Shown: positions 32,714 to 41,868, counted from the first letter of the stretch. The stretch is 64,000 nt of DNA from Streptomyces sp. TS71-3 (GCF_018327685.1 NZ_BNEL01000001.1:5767501-5831500); one strand, 5' to 3'. The notes: a model not told the origin generated them from the letters alone. A program made the numbers and translations.

Positions 32714-33553
32714 ATGTCCCAGACTGCTGAAACCGACGCCGAGGGAGCCCACTTCATCGGCGGCACCCCGTTCTTCGCCTCGCAGCACGACCAGCGGCTG
32801 TCCTACGCCCTCTACGTGCCCAAGGACCACACCCCCGAGGCGCCCGCGCTGCCGCTCGTGGTCATCCAGCACGGCACGGGGCGCTCGGCGGAGCTCTACC
32901 GCGACCGGTGGAAGGCGTTCGCCATCGAGCACCGCTGCATCATCCTGACGCCGCTGTTCCCCGCGGGTCTTGGCGAGCCGGGCGAGCTGCACAACTTCAA
33001 GTTCCTCAAGTACGGCGACATGCGGTTCGACGAGGAGCTGCTGCACATCGTCGACGAGGTGGGGGAGCGGTTCAACGCCCGCACGGAGCGGTTCGTGCTG
33101 CACGGCTTCTCCGGCGGCGGGCAGTTCGTGCACCGGTTCTTCTACGTGCACCCCGACCGGCTCGCGGGCGTCTCGATCGGGGCGCCGGGCCGGATCACCC
33201 AGCTCGACGACGGCCTGCCGTGGTGGATCGGCACCAAGGGCTTCGAGGAGCGCTTCGGCGTTCCCGTCGACCTCGACGCCCTGCGCGGGGTCCCGGTGCA
33301 GATGGTGGTGGGCGCCGAGGACGTGGAGACCTGGGAGATCAACAACGTCGGCGGGTCCAACTGGATGGAGGGCGTGGAGAACACCGGCCGCACCCGCATC
33401 GAGCGGCTCAGGACGCTGTGCGCCAACTTCGAGGGGCACGGCATCAAGGTGCGCTTCGACCTCGTCCCCGGTGTCGCGCACCAGGGGGTCGGCGTCGTCC
33501 CCGCGGTCCAGGAGTTCGTGGCCGACGTGCTCGCACGGGGCTCCGTGGTCTGA
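32714..33553 (+). CDS. alpha/beta hydrolase (esterase/depolymerase-like)
   Basis: A 279-aa hydrolase. The nucleophile elbow is LHGFSGGGQFVHRF (Ser about 136). The oxyanion region is VVIQHGTGRS, and the catalytic His is in PGVAHQGVG. No secretion signal. It resembles PHB-depolymerase/feruloyl-esterase-like cytoplasmic proteins (YVPKD start). Divergent from GntR with operator O3 in its promoter, so it probably works on the regulon's substrate. ATG at 32714 with AAGGA upstream. Followed at 33728 by the ABC permease on the same strand. Confidence 0.87.
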   Translation: MSQTAETDAEGAHFIGGTPFFASQHDQRLSYALYVPKDHTPEAPALPLVVIQHGTGRSAELYRDRWKAFAIEHRCIILTPLFPAGLGEPGELHNFKFLKYGDMRFDEELLHIVDEVGERFNARTERFVLHGFSGGGQFVHRFFYVHPDRLAGVSIGAPGRITQLDDGLPWWIGTKGFEERFGVPVDLDALRGVPVQMVVGAEDVETWEINNVGGSNWMEGVENTGRTRIERLRTLCANFEGHGIKVRFDLVPGVAHQGVGVVPAVQEFVADVLARGSVV

Positions 33554-33565
33554 AGCGTTCGCTTC

Positions 33566-33598
33566 GGCTATTGACAATCCTGTCGTCGCTGTTACGTT
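33566..33598 (+). promoter_or_regulatory. promoter of ABC permease with a GGCTAT half-site
   Basis: -35 TTGACA (33571-33576), 16-base spacer, -10 TACGTT (33593-33598). GGCTAT at 33566-33571 overlaps the -35. After a 5-base gap the second half is ATCCTG instead of ATAGCC, so this is at best a degenerate copy of the regulon operator. Confidence 0.45.
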
Positions 33599-33727
33599 AC
33601 GGCCACCGCCGGGTGCCGTAGGGACCGTCGGCGAGGGGGTCCGGGGCGAGGCTTCGGACCCAGCCGGCCGGCAGCCGCCGAGAGGGTTCGCGGCGCCGGC
33701 AGACCAAAGGTAAGGACACCGTGTTCC

Positions 33728-34522
33728 ATGGGCGATTTCCTCCACACGTTCTTCGATATCCACCAGATACTCCATGTGATGCCCACGCTCCTCAGCGAGG
33801 GGCTGCGCAACACCTTGATCATCGCGTCGCTCTCGCTGATCCTCGGCCTGGCCTTCGGGCTCGTGCTGTCGATCCTGCTCATCGCCTCGCACTGGTGGGT
33901 GCGGGCGCCGGCCCGGATCTACGTCGACGTCTTCCGCGGGCTGCCGGCCATCGTCACCGTCAGCATCATCGGCATCGGCCTGCCGTCCGCCAACGTCCGG
34001 CCGTTCGGTGAGTCGCCCACGGGCTACGCCATCCTCGCGATCGGCCTCATCAACGCGGCCTACATCGCGGAGATCTTCCGGTCCGGCATCCAGAGCGTGC
34101 CGGTCGGCCAGACGGAGGCCGGGCGCAGCCTCGGCATGAGCCACCTGACGACACTGATGCTGATCGTCGTGCCACAGGGCATCAGGAACGTCCTCCCGGC
34201 GCTCGCCAACCAGTTCATCGTCGCCGTCAAGGAGAGCTCGCTGGTCTACCTGCTCGGCCTGGCCGTCGGGGAGCGCGAGCTGTACTTCATCGCCCAGCAG
34301 GCGCAGGCCGTCAGCTACAACTCCTCGTCGTTCATCGCCGCCGGCCTGGTCTACATCGCGTTCACCGTGCCGCTGACCCACCTCGTCAACTGGTTCGACC
34401 GGCGGATGCGGGACGGCAGGCGCCCCTCGGCGGGCAAGAACCCCCTGGACCAGGGCCCCAAGGATCCCCTGGGCACGGAGCCACTGACGCCGCTGGGCGC
34501 CGGCATGGAAGCGGGAGCATGA
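33728..34522 (+). CDS. amino-acid ABC transporter permease
   Basis: A 264-aa inner-membrane protein of the His/Glu/Gln permease class with about five hydrophobic segments ([20 protein letters not shown] and others). The EAA loop is [20 protein letters not shown]. It should form the channel with the ATPase encoded next and receive ligand from the lipoprotein at 26319. ATG at 33728 chosen; a GTG at 33721 and nearby codons are alternatives. The C-terminal 35 residues are hydrophilic and Pro-rich. Its stop overlaps the ATPase start by four bases. Confidence 0.93.
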   Translation: MGDFLHTFFDIHQILHVMPTLLSEGLRNTLIIASLSLILGLAFGLVLSILLIASHWWVRAPARIYVDVFRGLPAIVTVSIIGIGLPSANVRPFGESPTGYAILAIGLINAAYIAEIFRSGIQSVPVGQTEAGRSLGMSHLTTLMLIVVPQGIRNVLPALANQFIVAVKESSLVYLLGLAVGERELYFIAQQAQAVSYNSSSFIAAGLVYIAFTVPLTHLVNWFDRRMRDGRRPSAGKNPLDQGPKDPLGTEPLTPLGAGMEAGA

Positions 34523-35325
34523 CCATGGAGAAGACAGCCTCCGGCAGCGCGACGGCGGACCAGCAGGCCGAGGGCCGGCCGGACGCAGCGGATCACCCCG
34601 CCGTCGAGCTCCTCGACGTGTGCAAGTCCTTCGGCAGCACCGAGGTCCTCAGCGGCGTCTCGGCGAGCGTCGTCCCCGGCGAGACCGTGTGCCTCATCGG
34701 CGCCTCCGGCTCCGGGAAGTCGACCCTGCTGCGCTGCATCAACCTCCTGTCGCCGCCCACCTCCGGGACGATCCGCGTGCACGGCCAGGCGATCACCGAT
34801 CCGAAGGTGGACGTGAACGAGGTCCGGTCCCGGATCGGCATGGTCTTCCAGCACTTCAACCTCTTCCCGCACCGGAGCGCGCTCGACAACATCACCATCG
34901 CGCTGCGCCGGGTACGGAAGATCGCGAAGCAGGAGGCCGAGGAGCGCGCGCTCGCGCAGCTCGACAAGGTGGGGCTGCGGGCGTTCGCGTCGGCGCGGCC
35001 CGGGAGCCTGTCGGGCGGACAGCAGCAGCGGGTCGCCATCGCCCGGTCGCTCGCCATGGAGCCCGACATCATGCTCTTCGACGAGGCCACCTCGGCCCTC
35101 GACCCCGAACTGGTCAAGGGCGTGCTCGACGTCATGCGGGACCTCGCCACGAACTCGGGCATGACCATGGTGGTCGTCACCCACGAGATGAACTTCGCCC
35201 GCGAAGTGTCCGACCGGGTCCTCTTCATGGACGGCGGTGTCGTCGCCGAGGAGGGCCCGGCACGCCAGCTCCTCTCCGACCCCCGGACCCCCCGGCTGCG
35301 GAGCTTCCTCTCCCAGGTGCTGTAA
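34519..35325 (+). CDS. amino-acid ABC transporter ATP-binding protein
   Basis: A 268-aa ATPase. Walker A is GASGSGKST, the Q-loop lies in [11 protein letters not shown], the signature is [15 protein letters not shown], Walker B is [14 protein letters not shown], and the H-loop is VVVTHEM. These are characteristic of GlnQ/HisP-type importers. The ATG at 34519 overlaps the permease stop (ATGA); ATG 34525 is an alternative. With the permease and the binding protein it completes one amino-acid-type importer, although the binding protein is encoded 6 kb away on the other strand. Confidence 0.95.
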   Translation: MTMEKTASGSATADQQAEGRPDAADHPAVELLDVCKSFGSTEVLSGVSASVVPGETVCLIGASGSGKSTLLRCINLLSPPTSGTIRVHGQAITDPKVDVNEVRSRIGMVFQHFNLFPHRSALDNITIALRRVRKIAKQEAEERALAQLDKVGLRAFASARPGSLSGGQQQRVAIARSLAMEPDIMLFDEATSALDPELVKGVLDVMRDLATNSGMTMVVVTHEMNFAREVSDRVLFMDGGVVAEEGPARQLLSDPRTPRLRSFLSQVL

Positions 35326-35412
35326 CCCCCGTTCCCCGCTGGCAGGTCCCATGATCAGGCGCGCCGCCCCACACACCCGGCGCGCCCGGTCACCCCTGCC
35401 ACCCGACGATCC

Positions 35413-36903
35413 ATGGTGACCATGACGAACGACGTGCGTGCCCTCGGCATGCGCCCGATCCACACCCTGCTGCGCGACCTGTCGGCCCGGGGCATGCGGC
35501 TGCACACGCTGCTCGTGCACTTCCGCGGCCGGGCGGTGCTCGACCTGCGCCAGTGGCCCCACGAAGCCGGCCTCAAGCACAAGACGCACTCGGCGACCAA
35601 GAGCTTCACCGGCACGGCCGTCGGCTTCGCCGAAGCCGAGGGGCTGCTGCACCTGGACGACCCGGTCGTCTCCTTCTTCCCCGGACGGCTGCCCGGGCCG
35701 CCCGGCGAGCACCTCGGCCGGATGCGGGTGCGCGACCTGCTGACCATGCGGACCGGCCATGCCAGGGGCCTCTCGGGGGCCACGACGCGGCTGCGCGCCA
35801 CGGGCTGGGTCGGCGAGTTCCTCGACGAGCCGGTCCGCGAGGCCCCGGGCCTCGCCTTCCAGTACAGCAGCACCACCAGTCACGTGCTGTCCGCCATCGT
35901 GCAGGAGGTGTCGGGCGTGCCCGTGGACGAGTACCTGCGTCCGCGCCTGTTCGAGCCCCTGGGCATCACCGACGTCGAGTGGGAGCACGACCCGGAGGGG
36001 GTCGCGAGCGGCGGCAACGGGCTGTCGATGCGCCCCGACGACCTGCTCTCCTTCGGCGTGCTGTACCTCCAGGACGGGATGTGGCAGGGCCGGCGCGTGC
36101 TGCCCGCCGGCTGGCCGCAGAAGGCGTCGGCCCTGCACGTGCTGAGGGCCGTCAGCGGGACGTGGAACGGCTCGGAACTCGTGCCGCCGCCCGCCGACGC
36201 CCCGGTGGACTCCGGCTACGGCTACCAGTTCTGGACCACCGAGGACGGCATCTACAACGCCTCGGGGATCTTCGGGCAGGAGTGCATGGTCTTCCCCCGG
36301 CACGGCGGTGTCGTCGTCGTCAACGGAGCGATGGGGGACGGCACGTACCACGACCTGCCCGACATGCTCAGGACCACCTTCAGGCAGGCATTCCAGGGCC
36401 CGGAGTCCGACCCCGCGGCGGAGGCGGCGCAACGCGAGGAGGTGGAGCAGTGGATACGGCGCGCCCGCGAGCCGGAACGGCTCGACCCCACGGCACGGCG
36501 GGTCGGGCGGTTGGAGACCTACGACTTCGAGCCCAACGACCAGGGCCTGCGCTCGCTCTCGATCGAGGCGCGCGCCGGCTCCGTTCTCCTCACCGTCGAG
36601 GACGACCGCGGCCGGCACCCCATCGAGCACGGCCTCGGCCACTGGGTCCCCGGGCACACCGGGGTCAGCACCTGGCGGCTGCACCACTCCTACCAGGAGG
36701 AGGCCGCCCTCGTGCTGGCGGCGGCGGAGTGGTCCGGCGGTGACGCGGACGTCCTCACGCTGACGTGGCACTTCGCGGAGGGCCCGTTCATCGACCGTCT
36801 TGTCCTGCGGTTCTCGGACGGGTCCGTGTCCGTCGACCGGGCGGTCAACGTCAACTCCGGGCCGACCGCGCTTCCCGTTGCCCACGGGGTGGGTCGCGGG
36901 TGA
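35413..36903 (+). CDS. serine hydrolase of the class C beta-lactamase/DD-peptidase family
   Basis: A 496-aa protein. Residues about 10-320 are the penicillin-binding-like domain: catalytic S-x-x-K is THSATKSFTG, the second motif is Y-S-S in FQYSSTTSH (instead of Y-x-N), and the third motif may be the HGG in RHGGVVVV. A C-terminal beta-rich domain of about 150 residues follows. No signal peptide, so it is probably a cytoplasmic esterase or amidase rather than a beta-lactamase. ATG 35413 or 35422. Same strand as the ABC genes after 87 bp, possibly one transcript. Confidence 0.85.
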   Translation: MVTMTNDVRALGMRPIHTLLRDLSARGMRLHTLLVHFRGRAVLDLRQWPHEAGLKHKTHSATKSFTGTAVGFAEAEGLLHLDDPVVSFFPGRLPGPPGEHLGRMRVRDLLTMRTGHARGLSGATTRLRATGWVGEFLDEPVREAPGLAFQYSSTTSHVLSAIVQEVSGVPVDEYLRPRLFEPLGITDVEWEHDPEGVASGGNGLSMRPDDLLSFGVLYLQDGMWQGRRVLPAGWPQKASALHVLRAVSGTWNGSELVPPPADAPVDSGYGYQFWTTEDGIYNASGIFGQECMVFPRHGGVVVVNGAMGDGTYHDLPDMLRTTFRQAFQGPESDPAAEAAQREEVEQWIRRAREPERLDPTARRVGRLETYDFEPNDQGLRSLSIEARAGSVLLTVEDDRGRHPIEHGLGHWVPGHTGVSTWRLHHSYQEEAALVLAAAEWSGGDADVLTLTWHFAEGPFIDRLVLRFSDGSVSVDRAVNVNSGPTALPVAHGVGRG

Positions 36904-36924
36904 GGGCGCGCGCCCGGCAGGACC

Positions 36925-36958
36925 GGCATCCGGACCCGGGGCGCCGGGTCCGGATGCC
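36925..36958. terminator. strong bidirectional hairpin terminator
   Basis: A perfect 15-bp stem (36925-36939 with 36944-36958; GGCATCCGGACCCGG/CCGGGTCCGGATGCC) and a 4-base loop, between the convergent serine hydrolase and quinone-oxidoreductase genes. No T-run, as is common for Streptomyces terminators. Confidence 0.75.
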
Positions 36959-36981
36959 CCGGGCACCGTCCGCGCCGGGGC

Positions 36982-37944
36982 CTACGGCGCCAGCACGATC
37001 CGGCCGAAGACCTCACCGGCGTCCATCTTCCGGTGAGCCTCTACCGCCTCTTCCAGCGGCAGTACCTCGTGTACCACCGTGCGCAGGTCACCGCGCTCCG
37101 CGGCGGCGAACTGCGCGGTCCGCACGGCACCTCGATCGGATGTGCTCACGGTGTCGGAGCTGAAGGTGGCGAACGACATCGACTTCAGGAACGCCGCCAT
37201 CATGCTCATCCCGAAGTCCGCGGGCGGCAGTCCCGCGACCATGCCGACGGCCACCATGCGACCGTTCGGCAGGAGCCTGTCGAAGAACGAGGGCATGTCC
37301 GCACCGGCGACGATGTCGATGATCACGTCGTAGCCCGCGGGAGCGTCCCCGTCCGACGCACCCGAGCGGTCCAGCACGTGCGTCGCGCCGAGCGCCCGCA
37401 GGCGGTCTCCGCGCTCGGCCGACGACGTCGTGACCGCCACCGCGCCGGCGCCACCACGCGCCGCGAGCTGGACCGCCGTGATCCCGATGCTGCCGGCCGC
37501 ACCGCGCACCAGCACCGACTCGCCGGGGGCGAAGCGGGCATGGGCGAGGCCGAAATGGGCCGCCACGCCGGAGTTGCCGAGCGCCACCGCGTCGGCGGCG
37601 GACAGCGCCACGGGCAGCGGGGCGATCTCCCCGACCGGGACGACCGCCTGCTCCACGTAGCCACCGCCACGGCCGGTGAACGCCCACACGCGCCGGCCGA
37701 TCCACGACGTGTCGACGCCGTCGCCCACCGCCGTCACGGTGCCCGCCACCTCGCTGCCCGGGACATGGCCCGGCGCGATGCCGTAGCCGGACAGGGCACC
37801 GCTCCGCATCAGGACGTCCACCCCTCCGACGCCGATCGCCTCGGCGGCGACGAGGACCTGCCCTTCGGCGGGACGCGGGGCCGGGAGCTCGGTGACGGCC
37901 ATGCCTTCGGGGCCTCCGAACGTCCGGATCGTGACTGCCTTCAC
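36982..37944 (-). CDS. zinc-independent quinone oxidoreductase-like MDR protein
   Basis: A 320-aa medium-chain reductase. N-terminal GroES-like domain (MKAVTIRTFGGPEGMAVTEL), no structural-zinc cysteines, and a Rossmann domain with GAAGSIGITAVQLAAR. It most likely reduces quinones or activated alkenes with NADPH. ATG at 37944. Divergent from a TetR gene 79 bp away, a classic regulator/target pair independent of the GntR regulon. Confidence 0.9.
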   Translation of the reverse strand: MKAVTIRTFGGPEGMAVTELPAPRPAEGQVLVAAEAIGVGGVDVLMRSGALSGYGIAPGHVPGSEVAGTVTAVGDGVDTSWIGRRVWAFTGRGGGYVEQAVVPVGEIAPLPVALSAADAVALGNSGVAAHFGLAHARFAPGESVLVRGAAGSIGITAVQLAARGGAGAVAVTTSSAERGDRLRALGATHVLDRSGASDGDAPAGYDVIIDIVAGADMPSFFDRLLPNGRMVAVGMVAGLPPADFGMSMMAAFLKSMSFATFSSDTVSTSDRGAVRTAQFAAAERGDLRTVVHEVLPLEEAVEAHRKMDAGEVFGRIVLAP

Positions 37945-37977
37945 TCTGCTCTCCAGGTTCTGGTATCGATCGGAGCT

Positions 37978-38016
37978 CCGGACGCTAGTGGACGCCCCCG
38001 TCCGGTTGGCTAAAGT
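37978..38016. promoter_or_regulatory. inverted repeat between QOR and TetR genes
   Basis: CCGGACG (37978-37984) and CGTCCGG (37999-38005) form a 7-bp inverted repeat with 14-base spacing. TAAAGT at 38011-38016 is a possible -10 for the TetR gene only seven bases before its ATG. The repeat is a likely TetR operator covering both promoters. Confidence 0.45.
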
Positions 38017-38023
38017 GAGAGCG

Positions 38024-38635
38024 ATGACCGACCGTTTGCCTCACACCCTGCGCTCCGACGCCCAGGACAACCGTGCACGCATCCTCGACGCGGCCCGCGT
38101 GCTGTTCGCCACCGAGGGTCTGAACGTGCCGATGCGCGAGGTGGCCCGGAGCGCCGGGGTGGGCCCCGCCACCCTGTACCGCCGCTTCCCGACCAAGGAG
38201 TCGCTGGTCACCGAGGCGTTCGCGGACCAGATGCGGGAGTGCCGCACCATCGTCGACGAGGGACTCGCCGATCAGGATCCGTGGCGCGGGTTCCGCCGCG
38301 TGATCGAGAAGGTCTGCGAGCTGCACGCGCACGACCAGGGCTTCGCCGACGCCTTCACGTCGGCCTTCCCCAGGGCACTGGACATCGCCGGGGACCGCGC
38401 CCACGCGCTGGCCTCGATCACGAAGCTGGCCCGGCGCGCCCAGGACACCGGGCAATTGCGGCCCGACTTCGTCCTGGACGACCTCATCCTCATGCTCATG
38501 GCCCACAGGGGCGTCCACGCCGCGTCTCAGGCCGCCCGGGTCGCGGCGTCCCGGCGCTTCGCCGCGCTGGTGATCCAGGCGTTCCGGGCCTCCCCGACGC
38601 ACGGGCCGCTGCCGCCGGTGCCTCGGCTGGCCTGA
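38024..38635 (+). CDS. TetR-family transcriptional regulator
   Basis: A 203-aa repressor. HTH at residues about 15-60: ARILDAARVLFATEGLNVPM, then VARSAGVGPATLYRRFPTKE. The C-terminal ligand domain is complete (to about residue 195). Divergent from the quinone oxidoreductase at 36982, which is its probable target. ATG at 38024; GAGAG upstream. The frame is open further 5' but overlaps the neighbour's promoter. Confidence 0.92.
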   Translation: MTDRLPHTLRSDAQDNRARILDAARVLFATEGLNVPMREVARSAGVGPATLYRRFPTKESLVTEAFADQMRECRTIVDEGLADQDPWRGFRRVIEKVCELHAHDQGFADAFTSAFPRALDIAGDRAHALASITKLARRAQDTGQLRPDFVLDDLILMLMAHRGVHAASQAARVAASRRFAALVIQAFRASPTHGPLPPVPRLA

Positions 38636-38648
38636 GACCGGCCGGGGC

Positions 38649-38870
38649 TCACTCGCCCCCCGCGCCCCCGGCCTCCCAGCGCAGCAGGTCGCCCGGCTGG
38701 CATTCGAGCACCTCGCAGAGCGCCGCGAGCGTCGCGAAGCGCACCGCCTTGGCGCGGCCGTTCTTGAGTACCGCCAGGTTGGCGGGCGTGATCCCTATGC
38801 GGTCCGCCAGCTCGCCCACGGACATCTTCCGCTTGGCCAGCATCACGTCGATGTCGACGGCGATCGGCAT
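38649..38870 (-). CDS. small XRE-type helix-turn-helix regulator
   Basis: A 73-aa DNA-binding protein consisting only of an HTH_26/Cro-like domain: MLAKRKMSVGELADRIGIT, then PANLAVLKNGRAKAVRFATL and LCEVLECQPGDLL. Such proteins occur next to DUF2975 membrane proteins, as here; the start overlaps the DUF2975 stop by one base (TGATG). Ribosome-binding site GAGGTGATC. It may sense the membrane partner and bind the tandem palindromes at 39373-39411. Confidence 0.9.
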   Translation of the reverse strand: MPIAVDIDVMLAKRKMSVGELADRIGITPANLAVLKNGRAKAVRFATLAALCEVLECQPGDLLRWEAGGAGGE

Positions 38871-39361
38871 CAGATCACCTCGTCCAGCTCGGCCTGCATC
38901 CGCGACGCCTGGACGTCGCGCGCGACCGCCTGGGCGAGGAGCATCCGCAGCACGAGCACGATGAGCGCGACTCCCAGGATGGCCACGCCGATCCCGCCCA
39001 TGATGAGGGTGACGCCAGGGTCGTCCCGCTGGCCGGGGGCATTGATGATCGTGACCGCGAACCACACGAGGGCAGCCGCCACGATCGCTCCGATCACGAC
39101 GTCCACGTACCGGAATGCGGCGTGGGAGAACACGGTTCCGCGTCGGACCATCGTCACCAGCCGCCATACGCAGACCAGGGCGACCTGGACCGACACCATG
39201 CCCAGGATCGTGATCACGCGCAGCGGCGTCAGCGGGAGCGATCCGTCCTCCGGGTCGTTTCCGCTGACCAGCACCCACGCCATCGTTACCTGTACGAACA
39301 CGGTGCCGGCGAGCACCAGCGCGAGCACGGCGCGCAGCGCACCCACTGTCAGTTTTCCCAT
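38870..39361 (-). CDS. DUF2975 membrane protein
   Basis: A 163-aa integral membrane protein with four hydrophobic segments (about residues 8-32, 48-70, 88-108, 118-142). The spacing fits DUF2975, a family of unknown function nearly always paired with a small XRE regulator. The C-terminal tail RDVQASRMQAELDEVI is hydrophilic and may contact the regulator. ATG at 39361, directly downstream of two palindromes. Confidence 0.88.
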   Translation of the reverse strand: MGKLTVGALRAVLALVLAGTVFVQVTMAWVLVSGNDPEDGSLPLTPLRVITILGMVSVQVALVCVWRLVTMVRRGTVFSHAAFRYVDVVIGAIVAAALVWFAVTIINAPGQRDDPGVTLIMGGIGVAILGVALIVLVLRMLLAQAVARDVQASRMQAELDEVI

Positions 39362-39372
39362 GGCCTGCCCTT

Positions 39373-39411
39373 CCATCGATTCACGATGGGAACCTATCGA
39401 TTCTCGATAGG
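39373..39411 (-). promoter_or_regulatory. two tandem palindromes upstream of DUF2975/XRE operon
   Basis: CCATCGATTCACGATGG (39373-39389) and CCTATCGATTCTCGATAGG (39393-39411) share the core ATCGATTC-N-CGAT and are spaced 20-21 bp apart, two helical turns. They lie 12-50 bases upstream of the ATG at 39361 and are likely operators of the small XRE protein (autoregulation). Confidence 0.7.
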
Positions 39412-39474
39412 TAAAGGCAAGGGGTTGCGAGCAGGAAGGCAGACGACGTCTTCGCGCCCGGCCGTGCGAGGGCG

Positions 39475-41799
39475 CTACCCGCCCAACCGGCGAAGCGCCC
39501 CCGACAGCCCCTCCACGAACACCTCCACATGCCGCGCCTCCCACACCAGCGGCGGGCGCACCTTGAGGACATCGCCTCGCGGGCCGGTCCGGCCCGCGAG
39601 GATCCCCTCGGCCACCAGGGCGTCCAGCAGCTCCCCGGCCACGGCGCGGGACGTCCGCGTGCCGTCGGAGAGCACGTCGACGCCGGCGAGCAGTCCGGTG
39701 CCGCGGACCTCGCCCAGCAGCGGCTGCGCCGCGGCCACCTCGCGCATCCGCTCCCGCAGCAGCGCCCCCACCTCGACCGCCCGCGCCGGCAGGCCGGTGG
39801 CCTCCAGCACGTCGAGGACCGCGTGGCCGGCCGCCGCTGCGACCGGTGTCGCGGCGAACGTCGAGAAGTACTCGTAGTCGCGCGCCAGCGTCCGTGCGAT
39901 GTCCCGCCGGGTGACCACCGCGCCGATCGGGTATCCGGCGCCCATCGGCTTGCCCAGCGTCACGATGTCGGGGGTGATCCCCGCGAGGGCGAACCGCCAC
40001 AACCGCGGACCGCTGCGGCCGTACCCGGACTGCACCTCGTCCGCGAGGCTGAGGGCGCCCGCGGTGCGGGCGCCCTCGACGAGGCCGGCGAGGAAGGACG
40101 CGGGCGCGTCGAGGATGCCCTCGGACGTGAACTGCGAGTCGGCCGCCACCAGCGCGGCCCTGCCGCCCTCGGCCTCCAGTGCCGCCGCGGCCCCCTCGAT
40201 CCGCCCGGCCGCCACCTCCGCGGTCAGCCCGGCCGCGGGGCCGTGCGGGGCGCGGTAGGTGGCGACCCGGCGCGGCCGGTATCCCTCGGGCCACTCGTTC
40301 GAGCTGAGGTCCGCCATCCACGCCGAGGCACCGTGGTAGGCGTGCTCCGCCACGATCGCCCCGTCACCGCCGGTGGCGGCGACGGCCAGGCGCCAGGCGA
40401 GCTCGTTCGCCTCGGTTCCCGAGGTGGTGAACAGGCAGGTGTCGAGCGGGGGCGGCATGGTGGCGAGGATCCGCTCCGCGAGGTCGACGATGCCGGCGTG
40501 CAGGTAGCGGGAGTGGGTGTTGAGGGCGGCCAGCTGGGTCCCGACGGCGTTGGTGACCGTGGGGTGCGCGTGTCCGACCACGGCGACGTTGTTGTAGGCG
40601 TCCAGGTACCGGCTGCCGTCGGCGGAGAGGAGCCAGGGCCCCTCTCCGCGGACCAGTTCCAGCGGCCGCCGGTAGAACAGCGGGGAGAGCGGGCCGCCCA
40701 TCGCCGCCGCGCGCCGCTCCGGCAGGGCCTGAGGGGCGATGGCGCCGGCCAGGTCGCGGGCTCCGGCGAGCCGCACCATCCGGTCGGCGAGATCGGCCGG
40801 TTCCAGGGCCGACAGGGCGGTCAGGAGCTGCTCGCTGCCCGTGTCGTACTGGGTGATGTAACGGTGGTTCGTGCGGTGCCGCTCGCGCCGGGTGGCGGAC
40901 ACCGCCAGGGTCGACAGCAGCCGGGCGATGACCAGTTCACCGAGGATCTCCGCCTCGGCGGTGGAGAGCACGCGTCGCCGCTGGTAGCCGCGGAGCACGG
41001 CCTCCGTCAGGGGCCACAGCCGCTCGGGCGACCCGCCGGTGCCGCGCAGGACGGAGGTGAGGGTGGCGGCGAGTTCGCAGACGGCCGCCGTGTGGTGCAT
41101 GTCGCCGAAGTCGATCAGCCCCATGCGCCCGTCGTCCCCGGCCAGCACGTTGGTGAGCGTGACGTCGCCGTGCTGCACCCAGGACGGCAGGGCGCGCGTC
41201 GCCTCCAGCGCGGGACGCACCCGGTCGGCAAGGCCGCCCAGCCGGACGGCGACATCCCCCTCGGCGGCCCGCACCGCCTCGGGCGCCCGCCGGATGTCCC
41301 ACATCAGGGTGCGCCCCGCGACCGGGTGGAAGAAGCCTTGCAGGGCGGCCGACACCCGGCCGGAGACCTCGCCGACCCGCGCGGCGAGGTCCGGATCGAG
41401 CCGCGTGCCCTCCAGCGGCGCCCCGGGGACGACGGTGATCAGCCGTGCCAGGCACTCGCGGCCCGAGTCGTCGCGCAGGTGCGCGACCGGCTTCCCCGCC
41501 TGCGTGGGGACCAGGGCGGGCACGGCGAGCGACGGGTCGCACGCGCGGACGTGCTCCAGCGCCCGCACCTCCATGTCGACGACGCCGGGGTCCTCGGCCG
41601 GGTTGGTGATCTTCAGGACGAACTCGCGGTCGACGAGGACGTTGAGGTCGCGCTCGCTGTCGAGCGGGCGCAGCCGGGGGCCGGCGAGCGCCCAGTGCCT
41701 GAGCAGCGCCTGCTGGAGCCGCTCCGACGACACCGTGGGCGCGGGCTCGGTGAAGACACCGGTCGCCGCGCCGTCGAGGCCGGCCGTTTCCGTGGTCAT
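39475..41799 (-). CDS. fused APH-type kinase / class III PLP phospho-lyase (hydroxylysine-kinase-like)
   Basis: A 774-aa bifunctional protein. Residues 1-330 are an aminoglycoside-phosphotransferase-type kinase: Lys63 in FVLKITN, catalytic H210-G-D212 with Asn217 (VQHGDVTLTNVL), metal Asp230 in LIDFGDMHHT. Residues about 365-774 are a class III aminotransferase fold with SGTEANELAWRLA, SLADEVQSGYGR and Lys617 in LGKPMGAGYP. As I recall the human sequences, the kinase motif resembles hydroxylysine kinase and the segment YLDAYNNVAVVGHAHP resembles 5-phosphohydroxylysine phospho-lyase. I infer phosphorylation of an amino alcohol followed by elimination of phosphate and ammonia to an aldehyde. 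Last gene of the O4 operon. Confidence 0.88.
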   Translation of the reverse strand: MTTETAGLDGAATGVFTEPAPTVSSERLQQALLRHWALAGPRLRPLDSERDLNVLVDREFVLKITNPAEDPGVVDMEVRALEHVRACDPSLAVPALVPTQAGKPVAHLRDDSGRECLARLITVVPGAPLEGTRLDPDLAARVGEVSGRVSAALQGFFHPVAGRTLMWDIRRAPEAVRAAEGDVAVRLGGLADRVRPALEATRALPSWVQHGDVTLTNVLAGDDGRMGLIDFGDMHHTAAVCELAATLTSVLRGTGGSPERLWPLTEAVLRGYQRRRVLSTAEAEILGELVIARLLSTLAVSATRRERHRTNHRYITQYDTGSEQLLTALSALEPADLADRMVRLAGARDLAGAIAPQALPERRAAAMGGPLSPLFYRRPLELVRGEGPWLLSADGSRYLDAYNNVAVVGHAHPTVTNAVGTQLAALNTHSRYLHAGIVDLAERILATMPPPLDTCLFTTSGTEANELAWRLAVAATGGDGAIVAEHAYHGASAWMADLSSNEWPEGYRPRRVATYRAPHGPAAGLTAEVAAGRIEGAAAALEAEGGRAALVAADSQFTSEGILDAPASFLAGLVEGARTAGALSLADEVQSGYGRSGPRLWRFALAGITPDIVTLGKPMGAGYPIGAVVTRRDIARTLARDYEYFSTFAATPVAAAAGHAVLDVLEATGLPARAVEVGALLRERMREVAAAQPLLGEVRGTGLLAGVDVLSDGTRTSRAVAGELLDALVAEGILAGRTGPRGDVLKVRPPLVWEARHVEVFVEGLSGALRRLGG

Positions 41800-41868
41800 G
41801 ATGACGACTCTCCTCTCGTGGGCGGTCCCGGCGGTCCCGGGTCCTCCTCGTGGCGGGCCGCCCGGTGG

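Noticed and set aside
35413..36903. Antibiotic-resistance beta-lactamase
   Set aside because: It has S-x-x-K but no signal peptide, the second motif is Y-S-S, and an extra C-terminal domain is present. An esterase or amidase in the catabolic cluster is more likely.
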